A DNA stretch of 64,000 nt from Flavobacterium sp. 11 (GTDB lineage Bacteria; Bacteroidota; Bacteroidia; Flavobacteriales; Flavobacteriaceae), in assembly GCF_002754315.1 (NCBI RefSeq), contig NZ_PEFE01000001.1:1054001-1118000 (forward strand). Reading direction: 5' to 3'. Below, piece after piece: positions 1 through 9,496 of this stretch. Position 1 is the stretch's first letter. Each line of letters begins with the position of its first letter. The notes beneath the pieces are model-generated. The model had not been told where the DNA came from. It saw only the letters and a program-made list of their open reading frames with translations, and ran no database searches. Made by a program: the position numbers and the translations under genes.

Positions 1-223
1 GCCAATTTGATGCCTATTAATAATTAATTTTAATGTTTTTATACAAATGTAATAATGTTCTTCCTTGATAATTTATTATTCATTCATTATTTTTTATGTA
101 GATTATAATTGAGTAGTCGATTACCCATTAATAATATATTTATTATAGTTGCAATTTGGAAAGAATGAATATTTTTGTCCTGTCCGTATATGTATTTAAT
201 AAAATGGACAATATTTTTTTATT
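1..223. other. AT-rich left-edge spacer, no gene seen
   Basis: There is no credible open frame and no tRNA or strong hairpin here. The sequence is very AT-rich and probably holds the promoter of the RepA-like gene that starts at 224. It lies inside the integrative element whose integrase is at 11.2-12.4 kb. Confidence 0.4.
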
Positions 224-1327
224 ATGGATGATGATTTAGATTTAGAAGGAACTGGTAGTGGTTTAAGTCAAGATGAATTAACTGAATTGTTTAATTTGCA
301 TGAAGTGCATGACTTTACTGAGTATGATGATACATCAATTACAACAACTAAATGCATATCACCTGAGCCTAAAATAGAACTAAAAAAAATTGATACAACT
401 TTTTCAAACGCATTTGAACTATACGAGCAGAAAGTTGAAGTTATCCCAAAGTTATTGCATCCATTTTTGCAAAAAGTAGGCTTAGCATCTTTAGTAGGAA
501 CTTCAGATTCTGGTAAATCAACATTTCTAAGACAATTAAGCCTGTCTGTTGCTTTAAATCTTAAAACTTTTTTAGGCTTCAGTCTAGAGAGTAAAAGCAA
601 TAAAGTTATTTATGTGAGTACGGAAGATGATTCGAATGCAATAAGCTTTTCTATTAGAAAACAGGTGGACTATTTACTAAAAGAAAACAAATCAATCGAT
701 TTGAATCTATTGAATAATCTTCAATTTATTTTTGAAACTGACAACCTCTTAGAGAAGTTAAGTAAAGAATTAGAAAATGAATCTGTTGACTTGATAGTTG
801 TAGACGCATTTACAGACGTTTTTAGCAAAGAATTAAATGCTAACATACAAGTTAGACAGTTTTTGAATGATTACGATAAATTAGCAAAGAAACACGATTG
901 TTTGATATTATTTCTTCACCACATAGGTAAAAATACTTTACGGTCAGCTCCTAGTAAGGATAGTATTATAGGAAGCCAAGCATTCGAAGCAAAGATGAGG
1001 GTGGTACTTGAGTTAAGACCCAATCGATTCAAAATTAATCATAAAGATTTATGGGTGTTAAAAGCTAACTTTCTAGATGCTACTCAAAAAGCAAAAAGCC
1101 ATGTTATAGAAATGAATGAAAATCTTATTTTCGAAGCAACTGGACTAAGAAGTGAAAAGACTCAAACTTCTAAATCAGCTAACCCTCTATTAAAAGATAA
1201 AATATTAGAATTAAAAAGTCAAGGCTTATCTTATAGAAAAATTGAAGATGTTCTTAAAGAAACAGATCTTAAAATTGGAAAGTCAGCTATTGCAGAAATT
1301 ATAAATAAAGCCTCAAAAACTAAATAA
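224..1327 (+). CDS. RepA-like AAA ATPase (plasmid/ICE replicative helicase type)
   Basis: This 367-residue protein has a RecA-fold ATPase core. The Walker A motif GTSDSGKS is at about residues 92-99, a hydrophobic Walker B strand ending in VVDAF is near 190, and an HHIGKN motif like the motif 3 region of RepA/AAA_25 proteins follows. The acidic N-terminus (about 1-60) is low complexity. The C-terminal 45 residues look like a helix-turn-helix (LKSQGLSYRKIEDVLKET). Such proteins replicate or mobilise plasmids and integrative elements in Bacteroidota. The ATG at 224 is the first start after an AT-rich leader. Its place at the far end of an element carrying a tRNA-proximal integrase fits a replication role. 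The family call is good; the exact role is inferred. Confidence 0.7.
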   Translation: MDDDLDLEGTGSGLSQDELTELFNLHEVHDFTEYDDTSITTTKCISPEPKIELKKIDTTFSNAFELYEQKVEVIPKLLHPFLQKVGLASLVGTSDSGKSTFLRQLSLSVALNLKTFLGFSLESKSNKVIYVSTEDDSNAISFSIRKQVDYLLKENKSIDLNLLNNLQFIFETDNLLEKLSKELENESVDLIVVDAFTDVFSKELNANIQVRQFLNDYDKLAKKHDCLILFLHHIGKNTLRSAPSKDSIIGSQAFEAKMRVVLELRPNRFKINHKDLWVLKANFLDATQKAKSHVIEMNENLIFEATGLRSEKTQTSKSANPLLKDKILELKSQGLSYRKIEDVLKETDLKIGKSAIAEIINKASKTK

Positions 1328-1506
1328 AGGGGCCTCTGATAAAATATATCTTTAGATTTATTATGGGTTGTGATTTTTAATATATCCCCAAACCTTTTGG
1401 GCTGTTACTTTTTAGGAATCATAATTGAATTTAAGTTTTTTACAATTTAATATTTGGATAAACTGTATATTTGATTTAATTATAATAAAATAATATTTTT
1501 CTGTCA

Positions 1507-3612
1507 ATGGAGTTACAATTAGAAAGCCTTAAATACCAAGACTTAGCCGTTCAATCCGTAGTAAAACTTTTTGAGGGAACAGAAAAAAACACATTTGATA
1601 ATGCTTGTTTTGAAGGTATTCGTTCTAATTTTAGCAAACTTACTCGAGATGAAATTGAAACGAACATTAAAAACATATTGACTGAAAATGGTATAAATGA
1701 AGTTGTAGCCAAACTTTCAAATGATAAAGATATTTGTGTGGAAATGGAAACTGGAACAGGTAAAACGCTTGTTTACGTTAAAACCATTTATGAATTATTC
1801 AAACATCACGGCTTTACCAAGTTTATAATTTTAGTGCCGTCGGTAGCCATTCGTCAAAACATTATTGGAACCTTCAAATCATTTGATAAACAATTAGAGA
1901 GTATCTATGGTTTTAAGCCAAATGCTTTTGAATATGATAGTAAAAAACTTCAGAAAGTAACGCAATTTATAGAAGACCAGCATCCACAAGTGATGATAAT
2001 GACTTTGGCTTCATTCAATTCAGAAGATAAAATCCTTAATCAAGCACAGAGAGAGGATTTATTCAACAATATTCCTTTTATAGAGGCAATCGGTAAATGC
2101 AATCCAATTATTATAATGGATGAGCCACAGGAAGGAATGGATACTGAAAATTCTATCAAACAGATTGCTAAGCTTAATCCCTTGTTTAAAATCAGGTATT
2201 CTGCAACTCACAAAGTAGTAAAGAACTTGCTGTATCGCTTAACACCATACGACAGCTATAAAGATGGTTTAGTAAAGAAAATAGAAGTATTGACTGTTAC
2301 TGAAAAGAATGACGAAGCAACCCTTAAAATTGAGTTGTCAGACATTCAATTTGGTAAGGGAGATCCTAAAGTGAAATTGAAAGCGTGGCATTTAAATAAT
2401 TCTACTAACAAAATTGAATTTAAAGTTACCGGTTGGTTGAATCAGAATGATAATTTAGGGATAAAAACAAACAATCCCAGTTATTTGAATTATACTATTT
2501 CCAACATTAACAAGAGTTTAAAAACGGGTAAGTGGACTGTGAAATTTTCAAATGGAACTGAAATACTTGAAAAACAAATTGCAGGAAGTTTAGAAAACAT
2601 TTGGGCATTACAAATAGAATGGTTGATTCACAGGCATTTTACTAAATCTCAAAAATTAGAATCTAAAGGAATCAAATGTTTGTCTCTCGTTTTTATTGAC
2701 CGAGTGTCTAATTATATGGGTGAAACTCCTATTATAAAAAACCTATTCGTTGACAAATACAAAGCCATTTATCCTGATTACAATGAAGGCAGATTACCCA
2801 CTAATGAACATATTCAAAGTATTCAAGGATATTATTTTGCACAAAAAGCAAGTGGTGAATTTGCAGACAATGAGGGTGGTGTAAAGGAACAGAGCAAAAT
2901 TTACGAATTGATATTAAAAGGAAAAGAAGAACTGCTTACGTTATCAAATCCAGTACAATTTGTATTCTCTCATTCCGCTCTAGGTGTAGGTTGGGATAAT
3001 CCAAATGTGTTTAATATCGCCACTTTGAACAATTCCTATTCAGAGATTAAGAAGCGTCAGGAAATAGGTCGTGGTTTGCGTATATGCGTCAATCAAGAAG
3101 GGAAGAGGGTTTATGATGCTCTAGATGTTTCAGATGAAGAACGTATTAACCAGTTAACCGTTATTCCCAATGAAACTTATGAAACATTTGTGACACAATA
3201 TCAGGAAGAAATAAAATCAGTTTATGGTACTGAGAATGCAGGTGCAGGAATGACTCATACTCATAAAGGTGTTCCGGCTGATGAAGTTAAATTTAAAAGA
3301 AACCCTTCAGTTGAAATGGACAAAGCTTTCCGTAAATATTGGATGGCATTAGCAAGGAAAACAGAATACACCATTTCTTTTAATGAAGATGATTTAATTA
3401 CTCAAGCATCTGAATTAATTTCAAAAATTACAATCCCTGATTTTGTAATTGAAGCTTCTAGTTTCTTGATTAATGCGATAACAGAAGACGGAAAAGAAGA
3501 TTCTTTTCAAGGCTCAGAAAATATAAAACAAAAATCCTTTTTTACCCCTTTGGATTTAATTGAAGAGTTAAGCGAGAATACAGGAGTGAGTTGGAAAAAC
3601 CGGTCAAATTGA
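1507..3612 (+). pseudogene. Type III restriction enzyme Res-like helicase, 3' end lost at IS21 insertion
   Basis: An SF2 helicase of the type III restriction Res family. Motif I (GTGKT) is at residues 83-87, a DEPQ motif II at about 205-208, and a motif VI-like segment (EIGRGLRI) near 519-526. The frame runs to the left end of the IS21 element and its last codons and stop come from the IS. Res subunits usually exceed 850 residues; here 701 remain, and the segment ending NTGVSWKN looks like the point where family members continue toward the nuclease domain. No mod methyltransferase gene lies upstream. The C-terminal PD-(D/E)XK nuclease is therefore missing, and the remnant is probably not a working restriction enzyme. 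Confidence 0.72.
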
Positions 3613-3713
3613 CCACCCTATTCCAGTGTAAATTGACCACCAGTTTCGGAGCAAACTGACCACCACTTTCCAGTGCAAATTGACCACCTGATTTTGGGGT
3701 ACAATTGACCATT
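3610..3713 (+). repeat. IS21 left-end multiple terminal repeats
   Basis: TGACCACC occurs at 3610, 3634, 3657 and 3681, with a degenerate TGACCATT at 3706. The spacing is 23-25 bases, about two helical turns, so all sites face the same side of the DNA. In IS21-family elements such multiple terminal repeats bind the transposase. Confidence 0.8.
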
Positions 3714-3772
3714 AAAAACTACTAACTTTTTCATGTTGTTAGCACCATACATTCGTTAAAAAAATACGGATT

Positions 3773-5320
3773 ATGGCAAACAAAATAACAGACATGAGTA
3801 AAATTAGAAAAGCAATTAAATTCTATTGTAACGGCAAGAGTAAGTTGTTTATAAGTAGCTACTTATCCCTTTCTAGGAATACGGTAAAGAAGTATATTTC
3901 TTTATTTGAAGTCCTAGGATTAAGTATTGAAGTGATTAATGAAAAAACAGATGCAGAACTGGAACTTTTGTTTTCACACACTACCGTGGAATCAATTAGT
4001 CCCAAATTGCAGATACTTCATGATTTTTTTCCTAAAATGGAACGCGAACTAAAAAAAGTTGGTGTTACCGTACAACATATGTGGGAGCAATATATTGCCG
4101 TAAACCCTGATGGTTACAGGAGTTCACAATTTGGTCATCATTACAAAACATGGGGTAAACGAGTCAATCCAGTGATGCACATGAATCACAAAGCTGGTGA
4201 TAAAATGTATGTGGATTATGCAGGAAAAACACTCTCCCTTATTGATAAAGACACGGGAGAAATCAAAGAAGTACAATTTTTTGTAGCCATATTGGGAGCC
4301 AGTCAATACACCTATGCCGAAGCTTCTATGAGCCAACAAAAGGAAGATTTTGTTACATCGGTAGAAAATGCCATGCGTTTTTTTGAAGGCACTCCTGCGG
4401 CAATTGTCCCCGATAATTTAAAATCTGCAGTGATAAAAAGCAGTCGTTTTGAACCAACAATTAATGAAACCTTGGCTGATTTAGCCGAACATTACGAAAC
4501 TACTATCTTGCCTGCCAGGGCTTATAAACCAAGAGATAAATCATTGGTTGAAGGAGCTGTCAAGATATTGTACCGAAGGATTTATGTAAATCTAAAAGAA
4601 ACTAAATTCTTTTCTCTGGAAGAACTAAACCAGCAGGTATGGGATTTACTTGACTCTCATAATGGTAGAAAACTCACAGGACGTCCTTATTCTCGCCTGG
4701 AATTATTTTTAGAAGATGAGAAACAAAAACTACGTCCACTACCACAAGAACGTTTTGAAATCAAATACCAATCCTTTGCAACAGTAATGCAAAACGGGCA
4801 TGTTCAATTAAGTCAAGACAAAAATTACTACAGCGTTCCGTATCAATACGTAAAGAAAAAAGCGAAACTATTGTATACCAAATCAACCGTAGAGATCTAT
4901 CACAAATACAATCGGGTAGCTGTCCATGCACGAAATTACAAACCTTATGTCTATACCACCACCCCGGAACATTTAGCCAGTACGCATCAATTTGTAGCTC
5001 AGTGGAGCGCTGCTCGCTTCATTGATTGGGCTAATAGTATTGATGAGTCAGTAGGAGAATATATTATGCAGATAATCGAAAGTAGAAACCATCCTGAACA
5101 GGCCTATAAAAGTTGTTTAGGAATACTAAGCTTCGAGAAAAAGGTAGGGAAAGAGCGATTAATAAATGCCTGCAGGCGGGCACTTGATTTTAAAATTTAC
5201 AATTTTAAGACCATTCAAAATATTTTAGAAAACAACCTAGACCATATTGATTTTGAACAGGAACCCGAGCAGGAACTCCCGAGTCACGGTAACATAAGAG
5301 GAAAACAGTATTATAATTAA
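3773..5320 (+). CDS. istA: IS21 family transposase IstA
   Basis: A DDE transposase of 515 residues, the usual IstA length. The N-terminal 60 residues hold a helix-turn-helix (SKLFISSYLSLSRNTVKKYI). The integrase core has D148 (VDYAG), D214 (VPDNLKS) and E260 (LVEGAVK), the expected DDE triad. The C-terminal part resembles the Mu-type beta-barrel region. It starts at ATG 3773 inside the IS and is followed 17 bases later by istB. All key residues are present and the frame is intact, so the enzyme is probably functional. IstA carries out strand transfer and IstB assists in target choice. Confidence 0.93.
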   Translation: MANKITDMSKIRKAIKFYCNGKSKLFISSYLSLSRNTVKKYISLFEVLGLSIEVINEKTDAELELLFSHTTVESISPKLQILHDFFPKMERELKKVGVTVQHMWEQYIAVNPDGYRSSQFGHHYKTWGKRVNPVMHMNHKAGDKMYVDYAGKTLSLIDKDTGEIKEVQFFVAILGASQYTYAEASMSQQKEDFVTSVENAMRFFEGTPAAIVPDNLKSAVIKSSRFEPTINETLADLAEHYETTILPARAYKPRDKSLVEGAVKILYRRIYVNLKETKFFSLEELNQQVWDLLDSHNGRKLTGRPYSRLELFLEDEKQKLRPLPQERFEIKYQSFATVMQNGHVQLSQDKNYYSVPYQYVKKKAKLLYTKSTVEIYHKYNRVAVHARNYKPYVYTTTPEHLASTHQFVAQWSAARFIDWANSIDESVGEYIMQIIESRNHPEQAYKSCLGILSFEKKVGKERLINACRRALDFKIYNFKTIQNILENNLDHIDFEQEPEQELPSHGNIRGKQYYN

Positions 5321-5337
5321 ATTAAAACCAAGTAATC

Positions 5338-6075
5338 ATGAATGAATCCACAGTAACAAAAATGAAACAAATGAAGCTTTATGGCATGTTCAATGCTTTT
5401 AAAACAGCCATTGAAAGCGGAAAAACAGACCATTACACGCTCGATCAGTTTGTATCGATGATTATTGATGCCGAATGGGACGAAAGGCACAATCGTCGTA
5501 TTCAGCGCAGTATCACCAATGCCCGATTCCATTACAAATCAAATATTGAAAGTATCAATTTTGACCAAACCCGTAATCTTGACCGAAACGTAGTACTGCG
5601 TCTGGCAGAATGTGAATTTGTAGAGAAAAACGAAAACATTTTAATCACGGGAAGTACCGGTGTAGGTAAAAGTTATTTAGGTACCGCATTGGGTTACCAA
5701 GCCTGCATACAAGGTTTTAAAGTAAGTTATTTTAATACCTCGAAGTTGTTTGCTAAATTAAAAATGGCCAAAGCAGATGGTTCTTACCTACGAGAATTGG
5801 CCAAAATAGAACGGCAAGATGTCATTATATTAGACGATTTTGGACTCCAAGCACTAGACAGTCATAACAGAATTACCCTTTTAGAGATCATTGAAGACAG
5901 GCATAATAATGGTTCTATAATTGTAACATCACAAATCCCGGTACAAGGCTGGTATGACATCATTGGAGAAAAAACCATAGCTGATGCAATTCTGGATAGA
6001 CTCATACATCAATCTCACCGACTCGAATTACATGGAGAATCTATGAGAAAGAAAAGAGGAATAAACAAAGGGTAA
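5338..6075 (+). CDS. istB: IS21 family transposition helper ATPase IstB
   Basis: A 245-residue DnaC/DnaA-like AAA+ ATPase. Walker A GSTGVGKS is at 105-112, Walker B VIILDDFG follows near 160, and an arginine-rich C-terminus (HGESMRKKRG) is typical of IstB. The family assembles on DNA and directs the IstA complex to target. It lies directly downstream of istA with a 17-base gap, so the two are presumably cotranscribed. Full length and intact. Confidence 0.94.
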   Translation: MNESTVTKMKQMKLYGMFNAFKTAIESGKTDHYTLDQFVSMIIDAEWDERHNRRIQRSITNARFHYKSNIESINFDQTRNLDRNVVLRLAECEFVEKNENILITGSTGVGKSYLGTALGYQACIQGFKVSYFNTSKLFAKLKMAKADGSYLRELAKIERQDVIILDDFGLQALDSHNRITLLEIIEDRHNNGSIIVTSQIPVQGWYDIIGEKTIADAILDRLIHQSHRLELHGESMRKKRGINKG

Positions 6076-6139
6076 TATTTTAAGTATATTTGAACACTAA
6101 TTAACAGATGAAAAAAAGTAGTTTTTGATGTAAAATGTA

Positions 6140-6219
6140 GGTGGTCATTTTGCTCCGGAATTAGGTGGTCATTTTGAATTGGAATCAGGTGCTCACTTTA
6201 AATTGGAATTGGGTGGTCA
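6140..6219 (-). repeat. IS21 right-end multiple terminal repeats
   Basis: GGTGGTCA, the inverse of the left-end motif, occurs at 6140, 6164, 6188 (as GGTGCTCA) and 6212, exactly 24 bases apart. This mirrors the left-end array and defines the right terminus. Confidence 0.8.
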
Positions 6220-6479
6220 ATATCACTGGAATTTGCATCAATACTAAAGTGGAAGTAAAAATAAGCGGCATTATTAATTATATAAACGGTTTTTAACTCA
6301 TACGTAACTTTTATTTCTTGTACTAAAACAATTTGCCCTCTTTTTAGGATGCCAATATCTTGTAGGACTCTGACTTTAAATGGACAAAACAACCGTATTA
6401 GGACTCCGTAGTGCGTTATAACGTACAGTTCTTGTGAATTGCTGTATTTTAATAGCTCTGCCAACTCTTTTTTTGTCAT
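6198..6479 (-). CDS. Small protein of unknown function, C-terminus altered by IS21
   Basis: A 93-residue frame starting at ATG 6479. The N-terminus (MTKKELAELLKYSNSQEL) resembles a short helix-turn-helix-like segment; the middle has alternating beta-like hydrophobics. The last nine codons and the stop lie in the IS21 right end, so the native C-terminus was probably different and has been replaced. I do not recognise the family. It is upstream of nothing obvious and is separated from the DUF3871 gene by about 70 bases in the other direction. Confidence 0.45.
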   Translation of the reverse strand: MTKKELAELLKYSNSQELYVITHYGVLIRLFCPFKVRVLQDIGILKRGQIVLVQEIKVTYELKTVYIINNAAYFYFHFSIDANSSDIDHPIPI

Positions 6480-6550
6480 TTTTATGGAATATATTATTGT
6501 TTTTAGCGGGTAAGCTTGTTACCAATTATCACAAAAAATGCTATATTATA

Positions 6551-7528
6551 TTAATGGATGAAATAGTTGGATTCCTCATTTTCAATGGCATTTAATAGGT
6601 AATTCACATAAGCATACGCATTAACATTCCTTTCTAAGTTGCTATCAATGTAAGTGCTCTTATTGGCTTCGGTGAACAGGTTGTAAAGGTTCCAAAAGCT
6701 AATCGTATTATTCTCTGATTTCGAAAAGTGAGCATCTGTGTGATAATCCCTGACGACAATATTTAATTGCGTGTCATTCATAGCCAGAGGGAAAAGTATT
6801 TGTTTCTCTTCTTTGCTCAAATAGGGGAATAGTTTCATCTTGCCAATCAGGTGAGCAAATTGTACTTCAGTTAAGGAGTGCCTGAACATACGCTCCATAT
6901 TGATCAAATGCTCTTTCTTTTTGTAGTTGTTGATTAACTCATACACTTTAGCTTTTAATTCTAAAACTGAGCTGATTCTCAAATCGTCTTGTAGTCCATC
7001 AGTGCTTATACAAAGGTTAGTACACACAGAATTCTGAAACCCTACAAAAACCTTGAATTTCTCCATAGACTTTTTACTGAAGAGGTTCTCTTGATTGTAA
7101 CTTCTCACTCCGCCAATAGTCAAATTGAGTTTGTTTCCATTGATAACTTCACTAATTTCAGGCACTTCAATAACGAATGCCATTCGCTCGTAATAAATGG
7201 TCTTTTCATGCTCTAGTAGCTCTTTTGCGGGCTTCCCAATAGCAGTTGGAATTCTGCCCTTGATTACATGAGAAACACGTATGTCGGGCTTTAAAATCCC
7301 TTTGTAATTCAAGACATCTTCAACCACCTCTTTAGTGCTGTTGATAAATTCATAGTGGCTAATCGTGCACTCATTATCTTTTGCAAAAACAGGAATTGTA
7401 CATTCATTTTTTAAATGGTGTAATGACACTTCAGACGTATTAGCCTCAATGAAATTACGTTTAGGAAATACAATAACTTCTGTTTCTTCAATAATTTGAT
7501 GTTCCTGATTATTTAATACTAAGTTCAT
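6551..7528 (-). CDS. DUF3871 family protein
   Basis: A 325-residue protein matching my recollection of the Bacteroidota family DUF3871, including its length and a central block around IGGVRSYNQENL and FKVFVGFQNSVCTN. Its function is unknown. The gene overlaps the end of the upstream ATPase gene (7509-8402) by 20 bases, so the two are translationally coupled. The ATPase of the recombination type and the small acidic protein upstream suggest a DNA-processing role within the element; that is inference from context only. No signal peptide or membrane segment is seen. Confidence 0.7.
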   Translation of the reverse strand: MNLVLNNQEHQIIEETEVIVFPKRNFIEANTSEVSLHHLKNECTIPVFAKDNECTISHYEFINSTKEVVEDVLNYKGILKPDIRVSHVIKGRIPTAIGKPAKELLEHEKTIYYERMAFVIEVPEISEVINGNKLNLTIGGVRSYNQENLFSKKSMEKFKVFVGFQNSVCTNLCISTDGLQDDLRISSVLELKAKVYELINNYKKKEHLINMERMFRHSLTEVQFAHLIGKMKLFPYLSKEEKQILFPLAMNDTQLNIVVRDYHTDAHFSKSENNTISFWNLYNLFTEANKSTYIDSNLERNVNAYAYVNYLLNAIENEESNYFIH

Positions 7529-8402
7529 TTTCTTGTGGATTTAAGTTTTGAATAATTTCTTCGTCGTGGATTAATTGTGCTGAAAGATTATCAAGCACTT
7601 CTTTTCTTGCTACTACAATGGGATACAGTTCCGTGCTTAAATTTGGATATTTTCCGTAAACTTGTTTTAAAGCATCAGGTGTTTCACAGGCGTTGATTTC
7701 TTCCTTTATTCTATCAATCGATACTCCTTGATTGCACCAGTCGATCAGTTTTTTACCTGTCGATGAGTTAATTATAAATTCAGGTTTTCCCATAAACAAG
7801 CCAGTTCTATCTTTAGATGCTGACACGAGATGATTATCATTTAAAAGCTCAAAGTGAGTTGTCAATTCATACAGATAACCTTCGCGAGTAATTTCCTTTA
7901 CACCCAATTTCATCACTTTCGTTTTACCATTACTATCTTTATCGAGACTGTAATCAACCTTGCTTCTTGTAGTTGTGATAACGTGACACTTTGATTGAAT
8001 GATTGCATCTATAAAAGAATTATGACGAGGAGTCACTTTTGCCCAATCCTGAAATCTTCCTCCAAGCTGTTCGTGAATCTCCAAACAACCAGATTTTCCT
8101 TGCCATTCGTGGCTGATACTGTCAATGATGATAACTTCTATATCTGATTCCTCACATACCTTAATCGCTTTAATATAGCGTTCTGGACTGAATGGTTCTT
8201 CTAGTGATAGCACATTAAAATCTCCTAAATGTGAGTACAAACTTGCTGATTTGTTTTCAGTATCAATCAAAGCGATTTTGCTCCAATCGTTTGTTATTCC
8301 AAATGCTAATAATAATGCGGAATAGGTTTTGCCAAATCCACTAGGTCCTGAAAGTCCGATGCGTAATTTTACTTGATGGCGTTCCGCCTTAGATAATTTC
8401 AT
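7509..8402 (-). CDS. Sak4-like RecA-fold AAA ATPase
   Basis: A 297-residue protein with Walker A GPSGFGKT at 19-26 and a Walker B strand VIIIDSIS near 93-100, followed by HEW. The fold and size match the small phage and mobile-element ATPases (PF13479, Sak4-like) that work with an SSB in single-strand annealing or recombination. The C-terminal 60 residues are helical and acidic. It is preceded by a 114-residue possible SSB partner and followed with overlap by DUF3871. Together they look like a recombination module of the integrative element. Family assignment is fairly good; activity is inferred. Confidence 0.68.
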   Translation of the reverse strand: MKLSKAERHQVKLRIGLSGPSGFGKTYSALLLAFGITNDWSKIALIDTENKSASLYSHLGDFNVLSLEEPFSPERYIKAIKVCEESDIEVIIIDSISHEWQGKSGCLEIHEQLGGRFQDWAKVTPRHNSFIDAIIQSKCHVITTTRSKVDYSLDKDSNGKTKVMKLGVKEITREGYLYELTTHFELLNDNHLVSASKDRTGLFMGKPEFIINSSTGKKLIDWCNQGVSIDRIKEEINACETPDALKQVYGKYPNLSTELYPIVVARKEVLDNLSAQLIHDEEIIQNLNPQENELSIK

Positions 8403-8508
8403 AATTTTAAATTTAAATGTTGTTAATAGGTAATCTGGTGAATCCAGATTGTGTTAAACAAAAAAATCCCCTTGTTAGGAGACCTTTATCTGTGTTTTTC
8501 AATAATGT

Positions 8509-8853
8509 TTAAGCGACAAACTCTTCTTCAATGACTTGATCTTTGATTATTTCGTCAGTATCTATTACATACTCATAACGATAATCTAGTTTAACAATCT
8601 CGCCAGTTTCCTTAATCGTGTATTGATAAGGTTCGCTTTTAACTTTTCTAATAATTCCTTCAAATTGAGAACCAACTAGACTTCTACAAGTTATTTCATC
8701 AAATGTTGCTGGAACATTTGCAGTTCTAGCTGTAAAATAAATCTTTCCAGTTGCTTTGCTTTTAACAGGCTCAACTCCTCCTTGTAATACCAATACTAAG
8801 AAGCTTTCTCCGTCTTCTTTTTCAATAGACTTGTAATCTGAAATTGTAACCAT
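8509..8853 (-). CDS. Small acidic-tail protein, possible ssDNA-binding partner of the ATPase
   Basis: A 114-residue protein of alternating beta-strand character (VTISDYKSI, SFLVLVLQGG, KIYFTARTANV, FEGIIRKV) ending in an acidic tail (DEIIKDQVIEEEFVA). Small size, beta-rich body and acidic C-terminus are the layout of SSB-type OB-fold proteins, but I cannot align an OB fold with confidence. Its place 106 bases upstream of a Sak4-like ATPase on the same strand supports a DNA-binding role. Treat the function as a hypothesis. Confidence 0.45.
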   Translation of the reverse strand: MVTISDYKSIEKEDGESFLVLVLQGGVEPVKSKATGKIYFTARTANVPATFDEITCRSLVGSQFEGIIRKVKSEPYQYTIKETGEIVKLDYRYEYVIDTDEIIKDQVIEEEFVA

Positions 8854-9063
8854 AGTTTTTATAATTTATAAGATTAGACAAAACGGGAAACCCGCAAAAC
8901 TTGAACAAGGTGGAGTGATGAATCTAATTCCAACGTGTTTTAGTGCGGGTATATCCCCAAAACATAATGGAAGTCGGGGTATGACTCTTACTTAAGTTAC
9001 ACATGCTTTGAAAAAAAAATTTGAAAAAAAAATTTTGTGAAGATTTCGAGTTTATTAAAGCAA

Positions 9064-9088
9064 AAGAGCAACCGTTATAGTTGCTCTT
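9064..9088 (-). terminator. Hairpin terminator downstream of the 9122-9439 gene
   Basis: Inverted repeat AAGAGCAAC / GTTGCTCTT with a 7-base loop, followed on the minus strand by a T-rich stretch. It lies just past the stop of the zinc-ribbon-like gene. Confidence 0.6.
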
Positions 9089-9121
9089 GGATTAATTTAA
9101 TGCTAATTTAGTATTCACTGA

Positions 9122-9439
9122 TTAATAGAACATTCTAATTGCAAAGTCTAAAGAATACTGATTGCAATTTGGGCATAAATTATTGGTTTGATTTAGTTCT
9201 AAATTAAAATTTTGGTAGACATTATTGTTGTCATTATTACTCTTTAATTGCTTATCAGTATAGAATTTATAGAGTGGATTGTTTTTTTCTGTAATGTAGT
9301 TCACGCTTTCAAAGTGTCCAGTTTCTTTGTTTATAGCCGGAACAGGGCAGTTTTCATGATAATTAAATCGTCCTCCACCATATCTAAAATCTTTTTCAAA
9401 ATTGCAAATTCTACAATTTGCATTTAATATCTGTCCCAT
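9122..9439 (-). CDS. Hypothetical protein with two cysteine pairs
   Basis: A 105-residue protein with CRICNFEKDF near the N-terminus (C10, C13) and CPNCNQYSLDF near the C-terminus, an arrangement that could bind one zinc ion. The middle is asparagine-rich (DNNNVYQNFNLE). No family recognised. It is the last gene of a minus-strand group (10586 to 9122) and has its own terminator at 9064-9088. Composition is AT-rich like the rest of the element. Confidence 0.5.
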   Translation of the reverse strand: MGQILNANCRICNFEKDFRYGGGRFNYHENCPVPAINKETGHFESVNYITEKNNPLYKFYTDKQLKSNNDNNNVYQNFNLELNQTNNLCPNCNQYSLDFAIRMFY

Positions 9440-9496
9440 ATTTTTTCCCGTTACATTTTAATGTCCTTTTTGAAAAATTCATTGCCATACATTATT

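Larger units (their letters stand above)
3610..6219 (+). mobile_element. IS21-family insertion sequence
   Basis: A complete element of about 2.6 kb with istA and istB in tandem. Both termini begin with the inverted motif TGACCACCC (3610-3618 and, inverted, 6211-6219). Each end holds a series of related sites. The element ends the res gene on its left and supplies the stop codon of the small minus-strand gene on its right. No clear target-site duplication is visible: the left flank ends ggtcaaat and the right flank begins atatcact. An adjacent deletion, or recombination between IS copies, could explain that. The exact ends could be 1-2 bases further out. Confidence 0.85.
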
